Shown in pieces: positions 53,788 through 62,445 of a DNA stretch of 64,000 bases. The translations under genes were made by a program, and so were the position numbers. The stretch covers positions 1 to 64,000 of the forward strand of contig NZ_BMMM01000033.1 in the NCBI RefSeq assembly GCF_014645835.1, given 5' to 3'. Position 1 is the first letter of the stretch. Each line of letters starts with the position of its first letter. Below the pieces are notes generated by a model that ran no database searches, was not told the DNA's origin, and was given only the letters and a program-made list of their open reading frames with translations. The stretch is from Streptomyces albiflavescens (GTDB taxonomy: Bacteria > Actinomycetota > Actinomycetes > Streptomycetales > Streptomycetaceae).

Positions 53788-56700
53788 TCAGGGGAACATG
53801 GAGCGCGGTCCCAACAGCAGCGAGGCAAGGCGCAGATACGCCTTGTACGCGTCGGGGGTCAGCCAGGACAGTTCGACCGTGCTGCCCATGTTGAGATGGT
53901 TGTCACGCGGCACGTTGACGACTCCGCGGCAGCGTGAGCTCAGGCCCATGATGCTGACGGAGTCGAGTGTCCAGCCGGCCGCGGGGCGGCTGTGGTTGAG
54001 GACGACGACGGCCTCACGAACCTTGTCGGGCATGTTCAGGGTCACCAGACGGTCCATGGCCTGCTGCGCCTGTGTCACTCCCGCGGGATCCGCACGCGAG
54101 ACGATGACCACACGGTCGGACTCCTTGAGCACCGCCGGCGTGAACTTGTCCGAGTCGACCAACGTCAGGTCGAAATACGTCTGGGTCGTGCGTGCCACCC
54201 GGCGGAAGTCGTAGTCCGTGTACTGGCCCACGGCCGAAGTGCGGGACACGGAGTCGTTGGCGAGCACGTGGAGCCCCGAGCGGTGGGGCGACAGGAAGAG
54301 CTGGAGATCCTCGAAGTGGCGTACGTCGTGCAGTGACTCGGCCAGGTCGGACAGGCTGGCCAGGGTGTTGCGGAACACCCGGTTGCCGATACGGACCTGG
54401 CTGCCCGTATGCCGGTCGGCATCGATGGCGAGCACCCGCTCCTGGCGCTGATCGGCCAGTACAGCACCGAGCACCATGGTGGTCGTGGTGCAGCCGACGC
54501 CGTCCTTGACTCCCACGAGCGCGATGCGCAGGGGGTGCAGCAGAGGCGCCCGGATGGTCTCGATCCACTGATCGCGGTGGTCCTCCTCATACTCCGCGGC
54601 CTCCGGCTCGGGCGCGACGGCGTCGTCGGAGGCATCCGCGTCCCGCTCCACGTCCTCCCACTCGACGCCGTCCGGGAGCAGCTCCCCGAAGGCGTCCGCC
54701 ACCTCACGGGCGGTCGGCCGCCCCGCCGGCTCGGGCTCGACGCAGCGCAGCAACAACTCTCTGATCGACTCGTCGAGTTCCGCGAGCTCCGGGCTCCGCC
54801 TCAGCGCCTCGCCCTCGTACCAGGGCCACGCCCGGCCGGTCGCGGCCTGCAACAGGATGCAGCCCAGGGAGTACACGTCACCCGCCGCGATCCGGGACTC
54901 CCCCCAGTACGTCACCTCGGGGGCTCGATAGGGGGAGCCGGCCGGCGTGGACGGCGTCGACGCGCTCCACGCGCCGTCGATGCGCGCCGACGTCCAGCCG
55001 ATGAGATGCAGCGTCGACTCGGTGACCAGCACGGTGCCGGGGGTCAGGGCGCCGTGCACGATGCCCTTGTGGTGGCAGCGGGTCACCGCCCGCGCCAGAT
55101 TCCAGCCCAGCCACGTGAACAGCGGTGTGCCGGGCTGTGCCCCGGCCGTCTCGAGCACGGCACGGAGTGTGGGCGCGGGCAGACCGCCGCTCAGCGTGTC
55201 CAGGCGCAGGGCGAGCCACGGAGTCGCACCGTCCAGGTCGCTGCGGACCACGGCGGGCGCGTACATCCCGTCCATACGGCGCAGCGCGCGTCGCTCCACA
55301 TCGAGCAGTTCCCGTGCGACAGGAGAGGCGAAAGAGTAGGACACCCGTAGCAGCACCCGCTGCCCGTCCTCGTCCTCTCCGATGTACGCGGTGGGTTTGC
55401 CGCCCGTTCCGTCGCGCTGCAGCAGGTTGTACGGGCCCAGGGAATGCAGGTCCTGGAGTCGCAGTGGCAGCCAGGACGGGGCCGTCTCCAGGCCCGACGG
55501 CAGCCGCACCGCCTCGTATTCAGTGGTCTGCGGCGGTGCGAGGGCCATCGGTTTGGCGCCGAGGTGGGTGAGGAGGCGGTCCTCCAGCCACGCGAACGGC
55601 CGTGTTCCGGGCAGCAGTTCGCCGGTGCCGGAAGGATGGGCGAGCCAGGCGGGGAAGTCGGGTGAGCGGCCCACCAGGGTACGCAACCGCTCGGTAACGG
55701 CCCGGGTGGTGCGCAGCAGATCGATCGGGGACGCGGTGTCGAGCAGGATCTCCTGGGCGTCGCTGGGGAAGCCGAACCTGCGGTGCTGGGCCGGCATCCG
55801 CTCGTCGACCGGATCGACCTGTCGCATCAGGCCGCCCAGGAACACTTCGGCCAGATGGGCGGTGTCGGCCCGCCACGGCACGGCGGCCTGGACCAGACGC
55901 ATGACGGGCACCGTGAGCGGGGACACGGCGGCGAGATGGGCGGCCAGCCGGTAGGCCTGGGGCGACGCGGCGTCGCGGAATCTGAGCACGGCGTCCGCCG
56001 CGCCGCCGCCCCGGGTGTCGGCACCATGCCGCGCGGCCGTGGCCTGCAAGGGGGCCAACAGTGGCAGTTCCGTGCTGCCGCCCGGCGAAGCCACCAGCCG
56101 CGCCCATGCGGCGACCGCGGGGGGATACGGTTCGAGTACGGGTACCGGGACTCCGGGGAACTCGTCGCCGAGCCCGGGCGGCAGCAGGGGGTCGGCCACC
56201 TCCCAGGTGTCGTTCGCCGCGCCCCGCCGCCGGGTCGTCACCAGCCATGGCTCCGAGCGGATGCCCGACCCGTCCCACATATGGGAGGGCAGCGCGTGCA
56301 TGATCGCCGTCGGCCCCTGGTGCGCCCAGCGTTCCAGCGTCGCGTGCAGCCGACCGTCCCGCCAGCAGGCGCCGACGCCGTCGCTGATCACCAGCACCAG
56401 CGTGCCGCCCGAGGGGTCGACGACCGACGCGGGAGGGAGGAGCGGGGAATGCGGATCGAAGGGGCGGGAGCGCAGCAGCGGGGCCCCCGCCGATCGGGTG
56501 TCCAGACCGTGCACACGGATGTCGCGGAAGGCGCCCAGGCGTTCCAGGAGAGCACGCAACTCCATCGCGAGTCGCCGCCACAGCAGCATGGATATGCCGT
56601 CGTCGATCAGCAGGGCGAGATCGAGCCAGCGCTGCCGGGCCGGGCGGGTCACCACATCGGGCAGTCCCGTCTCGGCCATGGCGGACGCCGTCGCCTCCTC

Positions 56701-57366
56701 GTCGAACTCCCGCTTCAACGGCCCCGGTTGGGGCTGCTTCAGCAGGCGCAGCGAACGGCTGAGGCGGAGTTCGTCCGCACCGAGCGCCTTCTCCTCCGGC
56801 ACCCGAACGGGCAGCGCGCCCTCGCCGGGGGCGCCGCGCGGCACCGGTGCGGCGAGGTCGGCGAACTCGGGCGCACTCCGCGCGGCCGCGGCGGCGTGCA
56901 GCGCGCCCAGAAGCTGGGCGGGGGGCGGCGGCTGGGCCGGTGCCGCGGGCGCTGGGGAGCCCCGCTCCGCCGGGGCGGTGCCGTCCGCGGGACGCGAGGT
57001 GTCCGCGGCGCCCCTGCCCGGCGGGGGCGCGGAATCCGCGGCCAGCGCGCTCGCGAGCGGTGCGCCGGCTCCAGCCGGAAGCCGCGCCGCCAGCCACAGG
57101 GTGTCGAGCAGCTCATGGATCGACAGCTCGTGCCCGGCCAGTCTGCCGAGCCCGCTGAGCGGAGGGAGGACCGACGGCTCCCCACGGCCACTCCGTACAC
57201 CCGGAGTCCCTGGGCGGAGGTCTCGGGACATGCCGTTGCCCGAGTCAGCCAGATCGCCTGGGCCGCCCGGGTGACTCGGGCCGCTTCCGTCGCCCGGCCC
57301 GCCCTGGCCGCGGTCCCCGTCGCCCTCCGGCCCGGAGCCGCCCGGTTTCCAGCCGCCCCCGGGCAC
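53788..57366 (-). CDS. SAV_2336-type vWA / pseudokinase / MinD-like fusion protein (VMAP ternary system)
   Basis: 1192 aa, last gene of the four-gene operon. A Gly/Ser-rich N-terminus and Ala/Pro-rich region (~1-240) contain LDTLWLAARLP, typical of SAV_2336 proteins. A degenerate vWA-like domain follows from ~247 (LALLIDDGISMLLW, MIDAS-like DxGxS; TLVLVISDG). A protein-kinase-like domain spans ~637-897, but the HRD motif is HGA (IVHGALTPGTVL) and the DFG motif is lost (LIGWTSA), so it is a pseudokinase. The C-terminus (~945-1192) is a MinD/ParA-like ATPase whose P-loop is VKDGVGCTTTT: the deviant Lys is kept, the usual second Lys is Cys. GTG 57366 lies one base after the AAA gene stop. Confidence 0.8.
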   Translation of the reverse strand: MPGGGWKPGGSGPEGDGDRGQGGPGDGSGPSHPGGPGDLADSGNGMSRDLRPGTPGVRSGRGEPSVLPPLSGLGRLAGHELSIHELLDTLWLAARLPAGAGAPLASALAADSAPPPGRGAADTSRPADGTAPAERGSPAPAAPAQPPPPAQLLGALHAAAAARSAPEFADLAAPVPRGAPGEGALPVRVPEEKALGADELRLSRSLRLLKQPQPGPLKREFDEEATASAMAETGLPDVVTRPARQRWLDLALLIDDGISMLLWRRLAMELRALLERLGAFRDIRVHGLDTRSAGAPLLRSRPFDPHSPLLPPASVVDPSGGTLVLVISDGVGACWRDGRLHATLERWAHQGPTAIMHALPSHMWDGSGIRSEPWLVTTRRRGAANDTWEVADPLLPPGLGDEFPGVPVPVLEPYPPAVAAWARLVASPGGSTELPLLAPLQATAARHGADTRGGGAADAVLRFRDAASPQAYRLAAHLAAVSPLTVPVMRLVQAAVPWRADTAHLAEVFLGGLMRQVDPVDERMPAQHRRFGFPSDAQEILLDTASPIDLLRTTRAVTERLRTLVGRSPDFPAWLAHPSGTGELLPGTRPFAWLEDRLLTHLGAKPMALAPPQTTEYEAVRLPSGLETAPSWLPLRLQDLHSLGPYNLLQRDGTGGKPTAYIGEDEDGQRVLLRVSYSFASPVARELLDVERRALRRMDGMYAPAVVRSDLDGATPWLALRLDTLSGGLPAPTLRAVLETAGAQPGTPLFTWLGWNLARAVTRCHHKGIVHGALTPGTVLVTESTLHLIGWTSARIDGAWSASTPSTPAGSPYRAPEVTYWGESRIAAGDVYSLGCILLQAATGRAWPWYEGEALRRSPELAELDESIRELLLRCVEPEPAGRPTAREVADAFGELLPDGVEWEDVERDADASDDAVAPEPEAAEYEEDHRDQWIETIRAPLLHPLRIALVGVKDGVGCTTTTMVLGAVLADQRQERVLAIDADRHTGSQVRIGNRVFRNTLASLSDLAESLHDVRHFEDLQLFLSPHRSGLHVLANDSVSRTSAVGQYTDYDFRRVARTTQTYFDLTLVDSDKFTPAVLKESDRVVIVSRADPAGVTQAQQAMDRLVTLNMPDKVREAVVVLNHSRPAAGWTLDSVSIMGLSSRCRGVVNVPRDNHLNMGSTVELSWLTPDAYKAYLRLASLLLGPRSMFP

Positions 57367-57367
57367 G

Positions 57368-58321
57368 CTAGACCATCCCGCCAAGGCGGTGCAGTACGGC
57401 GTCCAGCAGGCCGTCGGCGTCCAGATCGACTCCGCCCTTGCGCAGGAACACGGCGTTGAGCAGCTGGTCCGTGGCCAGCTCACCGGGTGCCCTGCGGTTG
57501 AGGAAGGCGTGCAGCAGGTCGTCCACGTCGGCCAGCGCCCCCTCACCAAGGTGCGCGGCGACGATGTCCCGCAGCCGGGCCTCGTCCGGGTCCGGCAGAT
57601 CGAGCCGTACACAGCGGCGCATGAAGGCGGGCGGGAAATCCCGTTCCCCGTTGCTGGTGATCACCACGACGGGGAACTCCCGGCACCGCACCACACCGCG
57701 GGTCACCGTGACCCGCTCACCCCCCGAACCATGGGTCAGCACCGGCACCTCCGACTGGGCCTCCGGCAACCGGGACAGCTCCAGGATCTCGAACTCGCCC
57801 TCCTCGAACACGGTCAGCAGATCGTTCGGCAGATCGACGTCGCCTTTGTCCAGCTCGTCCACGAGCAGGAGCCGCGGCCGGTCACGCGGCACCAGGGCGG
57901 TGCCCAGCGGGCCGAGCCGGACGTAGGTGCCGATGTCCGGCTCGGCCTCCCCGCGCTCCTGGCGCAGATGTGTCTCGCGCAGCCTGCCGATCGCGTCGTA
58001 CCCGTACAGCGCGTCCTTGAGGACCGAACGGCTGTTGACCGGCCATTGGAGGACCGGGCCGAGGGACAGCTCGTGGGCGATGGCGTGCGCCAGCGAAGAC
58101 TTGCCGGTGCCGGGGTGCCCGGTGACCAGCAGCGGACGGCGCAGATGCAGGGCGGCGCTCACCACATCGGCCTCCGTGCGCCCGATCAGATACGGGCGGT
58201 GCCGCGTGCGGCTGCCCGTCCCGTCGCCGAACTGCCGCCAGGGCGGCGCCTCGGGGAACTCCACCTGCCGGGCCACGCGGTCACCGCGGAACAACCGCCA
58301 CCCGTCGGTCTGCTGCGTCAT
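57368..58321 (-). CDS. MoxR-type AAA+ ATPase (VMAP ternary system)
   Basis: 317 aa. Walker A GHPGTGKS (68-75), Walker B LLLVDELDK (151-159), sensor 1 VVITSNGERDFPPAFMRRCVR with an Arg finger. The MoxR family works with vWA proteins as a metal/protein-remodelling chaperone; here the vWA-like partner is encoded directly downstream. The frame is open to 58396, but ATG 58321 overlaps the trypsin/VMAP stop (ATGA). The stop is one base before the SAV_2336 fusion start. Confidence 0.87.
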   Translation of the reverse strand: MTQQTDGWRLFRGDRVARQVEFPEAPPWRQFGDGTGSRTRHRPYLIGRTEADVVSAALHLRRPLLVTGHPGTGKSSLAHAIAHELSLGPVLQWPVNSRSVLKDALYGYDAIGRLRETHLRQERGEAEPDIGTYVRLGPLGTALVPRDRPRLLLVDELDKGDVDLPNDLLTVFEEGEFEILELSRLPEAQSEVPVLTHGSGGERVTVTRGVVRCREFPVVVITSNGERDFPPAFMRRCVRLDLPDPDEARLRDIVAAHLGEGALADVDDLLHAFLNRRAPGELATDQLLNAVFLRKGGVDLDADGLLDAVLHRLGGMV

Positions 58322-60543
58322 CCTGTGCGCTCCGTTCCTTCCGATGGGTCGGCGAGTTGGAGTTCGTCCGGCAGCGGCAGCCCGATGTCCTCCCACACCA
58401 GGGCGGGACGCGCGGACACCGCCCGGTTGGCGTAGGCATGGACCCTGAAGTGCCGTACGCGCTCCGGAAGTCCGTCGACAGGACCGTGCGGGGCCAGGGA
58501 GTCGAGCGGGTCACTGTCGTCCGGACCGGGGGCGGCTCGGTCCCACAGCACGACCGGAACCCCCATCACCAGGCACACGGGCAGTAACTCACCGCGGAGC
58601 TCGGTGCTTCCATGCACAAGGACGCGGGCAGTGTCCCGATGGGTTGTCTTGAGCAGCCCGATCAGTCCCGCTCTGCCACCGATCCTGTGGTCCGCGAGCA
58701 GGGTGTCGCTCTGGTGGCGGGAGTTCCATCGCCGCTCGAGGTCCGCGTGGCCGGTGCGCGAGCGCCGCCGGATCTTCGGGCACCGCAGCACGAGGTGAAA
58801 GTCCTCGCCGAGCGGCGCGGGTATGTACTCGTCGGCGCCCGCCCCGTCCCACTCGTCCAGCGCGAGCTCCAGGGCGTCCGGCGGCACCGACACGGCGACC
58901 AGCGCGACTCCGCCCCCGGCACCTTCCGCGCCACCGGCCACCTCCCGGATCAGCCGGGCGATCTCCCGACCGGTACGCGGGCGATCGGATTCCGTGGCGG
59001 CGCGCGCGGGAGTGCCGTCGGGGCGCAGCCGCCACACCGAGCACCGGTAGTGGCCGACAGGGTCCTTGGCGTACCGGTCCAGCTCCACCAGCACCCGGAC
59101 GCCGGCCGGCGCGGTCCGCCGGGACCAGCGGTCCGCGTCCCCCCGCCGCTCCTGCAACGCCGACGAATGAATCCCGAGGCGGGTGGCGACCCGGCTGCTC
59201 CACTCCCGCAGCGCCTGCCGGGCCAGGTCGCCGGACGTCTCGGCAGCAACGTACTCGACGACCCGTAGCAGAGCCGGCAGACGGGGCGTCTCGTCGGGGA
59301 CCGGCGACCCGTCCCCGTACCAGCTCTCCAGCTCGCGTACGACCCCGGGCACGGCGGAGGGCACGAGGCGGGCCGCCTGCAGCGAGCGCGGCAGGTCGAC
59401 GTAGGGCAGCGCGGCGGTGGCGGCGCGGCACAGCAGGCCCGGATCGTGCTCGGTGAGATACTCCAACTTGCCTACCAGTGCCCGGTGTTCGGGCACCGAC
59501 AGCAGACGGGCGGCTTCCGTGAGCCGGCCGAGGGCCAGCAGCCGGTCGAGCTCGGCCCGGCCGCGCGAGTCGTCCGTCACCTTGGGCGCGAGCGACTCGG
59601 CGAGCGTGGGCAGCGCCCGCTCGGTGCCGCTGAGCAGCAGCGCCAGCTCCTCCACGGTCGGCGCGCTCCCGTCCGCCGGAGCCCGCAGGCCGAGCTGGGC
59701 GGCGAGCACGGTGGCGTGGTCGGCGCGCGCCCGAGGGTCGCCGAGCAGACCGTGCAGCGGGCCGACCATCATGTCGCGCACCGACTCGGCCTCGGCGAGG
59801 GTGGCGGCGGACCGCTCCCGCGAACCGTTCACGTGGCCTTCGGGTGCCGCACCCACCCGCGCCAGCTCCCGAAACACCGACTGCCAGCCGAGCCCCCAGC
59901 TCCGCCGTACGGTGTGCTGCGCCGAAAGGGCCCCGTCGGGCGCGGTGATCCGGCCCATGACCAGCCCGACGGCCGCCTGGTCGGTCACCGACCACAGGGG
60001 CCCGCCGCTGTAGCCCTCATCGACCGCGGCGCCCGACAACTGCCCGTCGAGATAACAGATCCGGCCGTCGTACGCCCCCACCCGGGCGTCGGCGTACGAG
60101 AACGGCTGCCCGCCCCCGTACCAGGCCCGCACCTGCTGGCCGCGCTCCATCTCCAGCCAGCGCACCGGGCTCACCGGCGGCGGCGGTTCATCGTTCAGCT
60201 CGAGGACGGCCAGATCGCCGTCCCACTCCAGGGAACCGTCGGGGACCGGGCCGTACTGCGGCGAGCGCGGCGGTATCCAGGCCACCAGCCGAGCCGGGTG
60301 CACGTCCGAGGCGGACAGCACCGGGAAGGACACGTCAAGCGTGACCTTCCCAGGATTGTGCGGGCTGAGACTGCGCAGCCCGAGCGCCGCATTGATGACA
60401 TGGGCGCAGGTCAGCAGCCTGCGGCCGGCCAGGTAGACGCCCGCGCCCGCGGTACGGCCGCGATCCGTGGACAGGACGCGCACCAGCGCGCCGCGGGCAT
60501 CTCTGGACGAGGGGTCCTCCGGCGACGTGAACCAGGTCGTCAC
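58318..60543 (-). CDS. Trypsin-like protease fused to VMAP-C domain
   Basis: 741 aa. The N-terminal trypsin-like serine protease (~15-225) keeps the full triad: His48 in LLTCAHVI, Asp110 in WDGDLAVLEL, Ser179 in DEGYSGGPLW. A helical middle region (~230-480) follows. Residues ~490-741 resemble VMAP-C: RVLVELDRYAKDPVGHYRCSVWRL, VALVAVSVPPDALELALDEWDG and the long basic RWNSRHQSDTLLADHRIGGR. There is no signal peptide, so the protease acts inside the cell. GTG 60543 overlaps the Trypco1 stop (GTGA) and its own stop overlaps the AAA start. It is the likely effector. Confidence 0.82.
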   Translation of the reverse strand: MTTWFTSPEDPSSRDARGALVRVLSTDRGRTAGAGVYLAGRRLLTCAHVINAALGLRSLSPHNPGKVTLDVSFPVLSASDVHPARLVAWIPPRSPQYGPVPDGSLEWDGDLAVLELNDEPPPPVSPVRWLEMERGQQVRAWYGGGQPFSYADARVGAYDGRICYLDGQLSGAAVDEGYSGGPLWSVTDQAAVGLVMGRITAPDGALSAQHTVRRSWGLGWQSVFRELARVGAAPEGHVNGSRERSAATLAEAESVRDMMVGPLHGLLGDPRARADHATVLAAQLGLRAPADGSAPTVEELALLLSGTERALPTLAESLAPKVTDDSRGRAELDRLLALGRLTEAARLLSVPEHRALVGKLEYLTEHDPGLLCRAATAALPYVDLPRSLQAARLVPSAVPGVVRELESWYGDGSPVPDETPRLPALLRVVEYVAAETSGDLARQALREWSSRVATRLGIHSSALQERRGDADRWSRRTAPAGVRVLVELDRYAKDPVGHYRCSVWRLRPDGTPARAATESDRPRTGREIARLIREVAGGAEGAGGGVALVAVSVPPDALELALDEWDGAGADEYIPAPLGEDFHLVLRCPKIRRRSRTGHADLERRWNSRHQSDTLLADHRIGGRAGLIGLLKTTHRDTARVLVHGSTELRGELLPVCLVMGVPVVLWDRAAPGPDDSDPLDSLAPHGPVDGLPERVRHFRVHAYANRAVSARPALVWEDIGLPLPDELQLADPSEGTERTG

Positions 60544-60926
60544 GGCTCGGTCCGGCGGGGTAGCTGCCAGGTAGCCGAAATGGTCATGCTGGCCTGGCCG
60601 TTGACGCCGACGATGCCGATCTTGAGGTCCTGTCCGATCTGGATGCCGAAGTCGACGGAGATTTCGTTCGGCGGGTCGGGTATTCCCCGGATGGAGTCGT
60701 GCACCTGTTGCAGTACGGGCCCCAGGGGGCTCAGCACGCTGCGCAGGCCGTCCGTCGCCAGCGACGCGACGCGCGCGCCGCGGCCGACCGGCACCACCCC
60801 GGAGATGCCGCCCGGCAGATCGGCATCCGCCGCCGGGCCGGCCGGCTCTTCTCCCGCGGCAGCGAGTTCGAGCCTCACCTGCGCCCCGTCGTCGAGGGTG
60901 AACTCCATGTAGTCGTAGTGCGGCAC
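60540..60926 (-). CDS. Trypco1 (trypsin co-occurring domain 1, CU044_2847-type) protein
   Basis: 128 aa, first gene of the operon. Begins VPHYDYMEFTLDDGAQVRLEL and ends with FGIQIGQDLKIGIVGVNGQASMTISATWQ, a pattern I know from CU044_2847/Trypco1 proteins found beside trypsin-VMAP genes. It may act as an adaptor or sensor. GTG 60926 is chosen; ATG 60908 is an alternative, and neither has a strong RBS. Its stop overlaps the protease gene start, so all four genes are coupled. Confidence 0.72.
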   Translation of the reverse strand: MPHYDYMEFTLDDGAQVRLELAAAGEEPAGPAADADLPGGISGVVPVGRGARVASLATDGLRSVLSPLGPVLQQVHDSIRGIPDPPNEISVDFGIQIGQDLKIGIVGVNGQASMTISATWQLPRRTEP

Positions 60927-61082
60927 AGAGGCATTGTGCCGGTCGATGTCCCTTGGAGGCAGGCGAGTTGAGGAATCGGGGCGAGGCAGTGGCATGCGGA
61001 TCTGGCGCCCCGCGCAGAAGACGTCGGGTACGAGGCTGTGTCCGACGATGCCACGTGGGCCGCCCGACGGGACCGGACAGGC

Positions 61083-61289
61083 CCTAGGGGGTTTCTGATG
61101 GATCTCCGCGGCGTCGCGACGCCCGGCACGCACTCTCGCCGCACCGGACAAAAGCCCTAGTAGCTCCTCCCCCACGCTCGGCTTCGCTCGCGCGGGGGGA
61201 CCCCCATCGAGGACTTCCGCCCGGCACGCCGAGAGCACGCACCGAACGCCGCTCCTTCTTCCACGGAGATCCATCAGAAACCCCCTGGG
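61083..61289. mobile_element. MITE-like element with 23-bp terminal inverted repeats
   Basis: Perfect 23-bp inverted repeats at 61086-61108 (starts AGGGGGTTTCTGATGG) and 61264-61286, extended slightly with mismatches to ~61083 and ~61289. The ~155-bp interior has no ORF but contains a direct GCCCGGCACG repeat and a C-run/G-run hairpin (61168-61200). No clear target-site duplication. A non-autonomous element or an internally deleted IS is the best reading. It lies upstream of the Trypco1 gene and of the divergent mmuM-like gene. Confidence 0.6.
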
Positions 61290-61375
61290 TCGGCTCCCAC
61301 CTCGCGGCGTCCGCGCGGCCACACATGGACCGGACGCAAGCGGGCGCCGCTCCCCGCATCGACTAGCGTCGTGTC

Positions 61376-62302
61376 ATGACCAGCAACACCGCCGGCACCC
61401 TCGCCGAAGCGCTCTCCGCCGGGCCCGTCGTCCTCGACGGCGGCATGTCCAACCAGCTCGAATCGGCCGGGCACGACCTGAGCGACGAGCTGTGGTCGGC
61501 ACGGCTGCTCGCGGAGCGTCCCGAGGCGATCGTCGAGGCGCATCTCGCCTACTTCGAGGCGGGCGCGGACGTGGCGATCACGTCCAGCTACCAGGCGACG
61601 TTCGAGGGCTTCGCCAAGCGTGGGATCAGCCACCGGCGGGCGGCCGAACTGCTCGGACTGAGTGTGGAGTTGGCCCGGGAGGCCGCGCGCCGGGCGGCCT
61701 CCGAGGGCGTCACGCGGCCTCTGTGGGTCGCCGCGTCGGTCGGACCCTACGGCGCGATGCTCGCGGACGGCTCGGAGTACCGGGGCCGGTACGGGCTGAG
61801 CGTCGGCGAACTGGAGCGGTTCCACCGACCCCGCCTGGAGGTGCTGGCCGCCGCCGCGCCCGACGTGCTCGCCCTGGAGACCGTGCCGGACGCCGACGAG
61901 GCACGGGCTCTGTTGCGGGGTGTGGGCGGGCTGGGCGTACCGGCGTGGCTGTCGTACAGCGTCGCCGGCGACCGTACGCGGGCCGGGCAGCCCCTGGAGG
62001 AGGCGTTCGCCCTGGCCGCCGACGCGGACGAGGTGATCGCGGTCGGAGTGAACTGCTGCGCGCCCGAAGACGTGGACGCGGCCGTCGCCACCGCGGCGCG
62101 GGTGACGGGGAAGCCGGTCGTCGTGTACCCGAACAGTGGCGAGGTGTGGGACGCGGAGGCCCGTGCGTGGGCCGGGCGATCCACGTTCACCACGGAGCAG
62201 GTCGCCGGGTGGCGACGGGGTGGGGCTCGGTTGATCGGGGGGTGCTGCCGGGTGGGGCCGGGGGCGATCGCGGGGATCAGGGAGACGCTGGCGTCGGCGT
62301 AA
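61376..62302 (+). CDS. mmuM: Homocysteine S-methyltransferase
   Basis: 308 aa TIM-barrel methyltransferase. LDGGMSNQLESAGHD is the family opening, ITSSYQATFEGF follows, and the zinc thiolate ligands are in GVNCCAPEDV and the C-terminal IGGCCRVGP. Members transfer methyl from S-methylmethionine or AdoMet to homocysteine, giving methionine. ATG 61376. Downstream 143 bp separate it from the convergent esterase gene. Confidence 0.87.
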   Translation: MTSNTAGTLAEALSAGPVVLDGGMSNQLESAGHDLSDELWSARLLAERPEAIVEAHLAYFEAGADVAITSSYQATFEGFAKRGISHRRAAELLGLSVELAREAARRAASEGVTRPLWVAASVGPYGAMLADGSEYRGRYGLSVGELERFHRPRLEVLAAAAPDVLALETVPDADEARALLRGVGGLGVPAWLSYSVAGDRTRAGQPLEEAFALAADADEVIAVGVNCCAPEDVDAAVATAARVTGKPVVVYPNSGEVWDAEARAWAGRSTFTTEQVAGWRRGGARLIGGCCRVGPGAIAGIRETLASA

Positions 62303-62445
62303 CGGGTTTTCGCCACCTCCAGCCCTGCGCGTGCGGTGTTCTACGGGTCGGGTCCGACCGTTGTCCTATGTCCTATGCCCTATGCCCTACGGGCCCGGTT
62401 CCGACCGTCACGTTCGGCCGGAGCCGCTCGCCGGGCTCGGTGTCG

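Noticed and set aside
53788..57366. Active Ser/Thr kinase call for the fusion protein
   Set aside because: HRD and DFG motifs are both missing, so only a pseudokinase can be supported.
55783..57459. 558-codon plus-strand open frame
   Set aside because: Antisense to the SAV_2336 fusion gene; no recognisable motifs.
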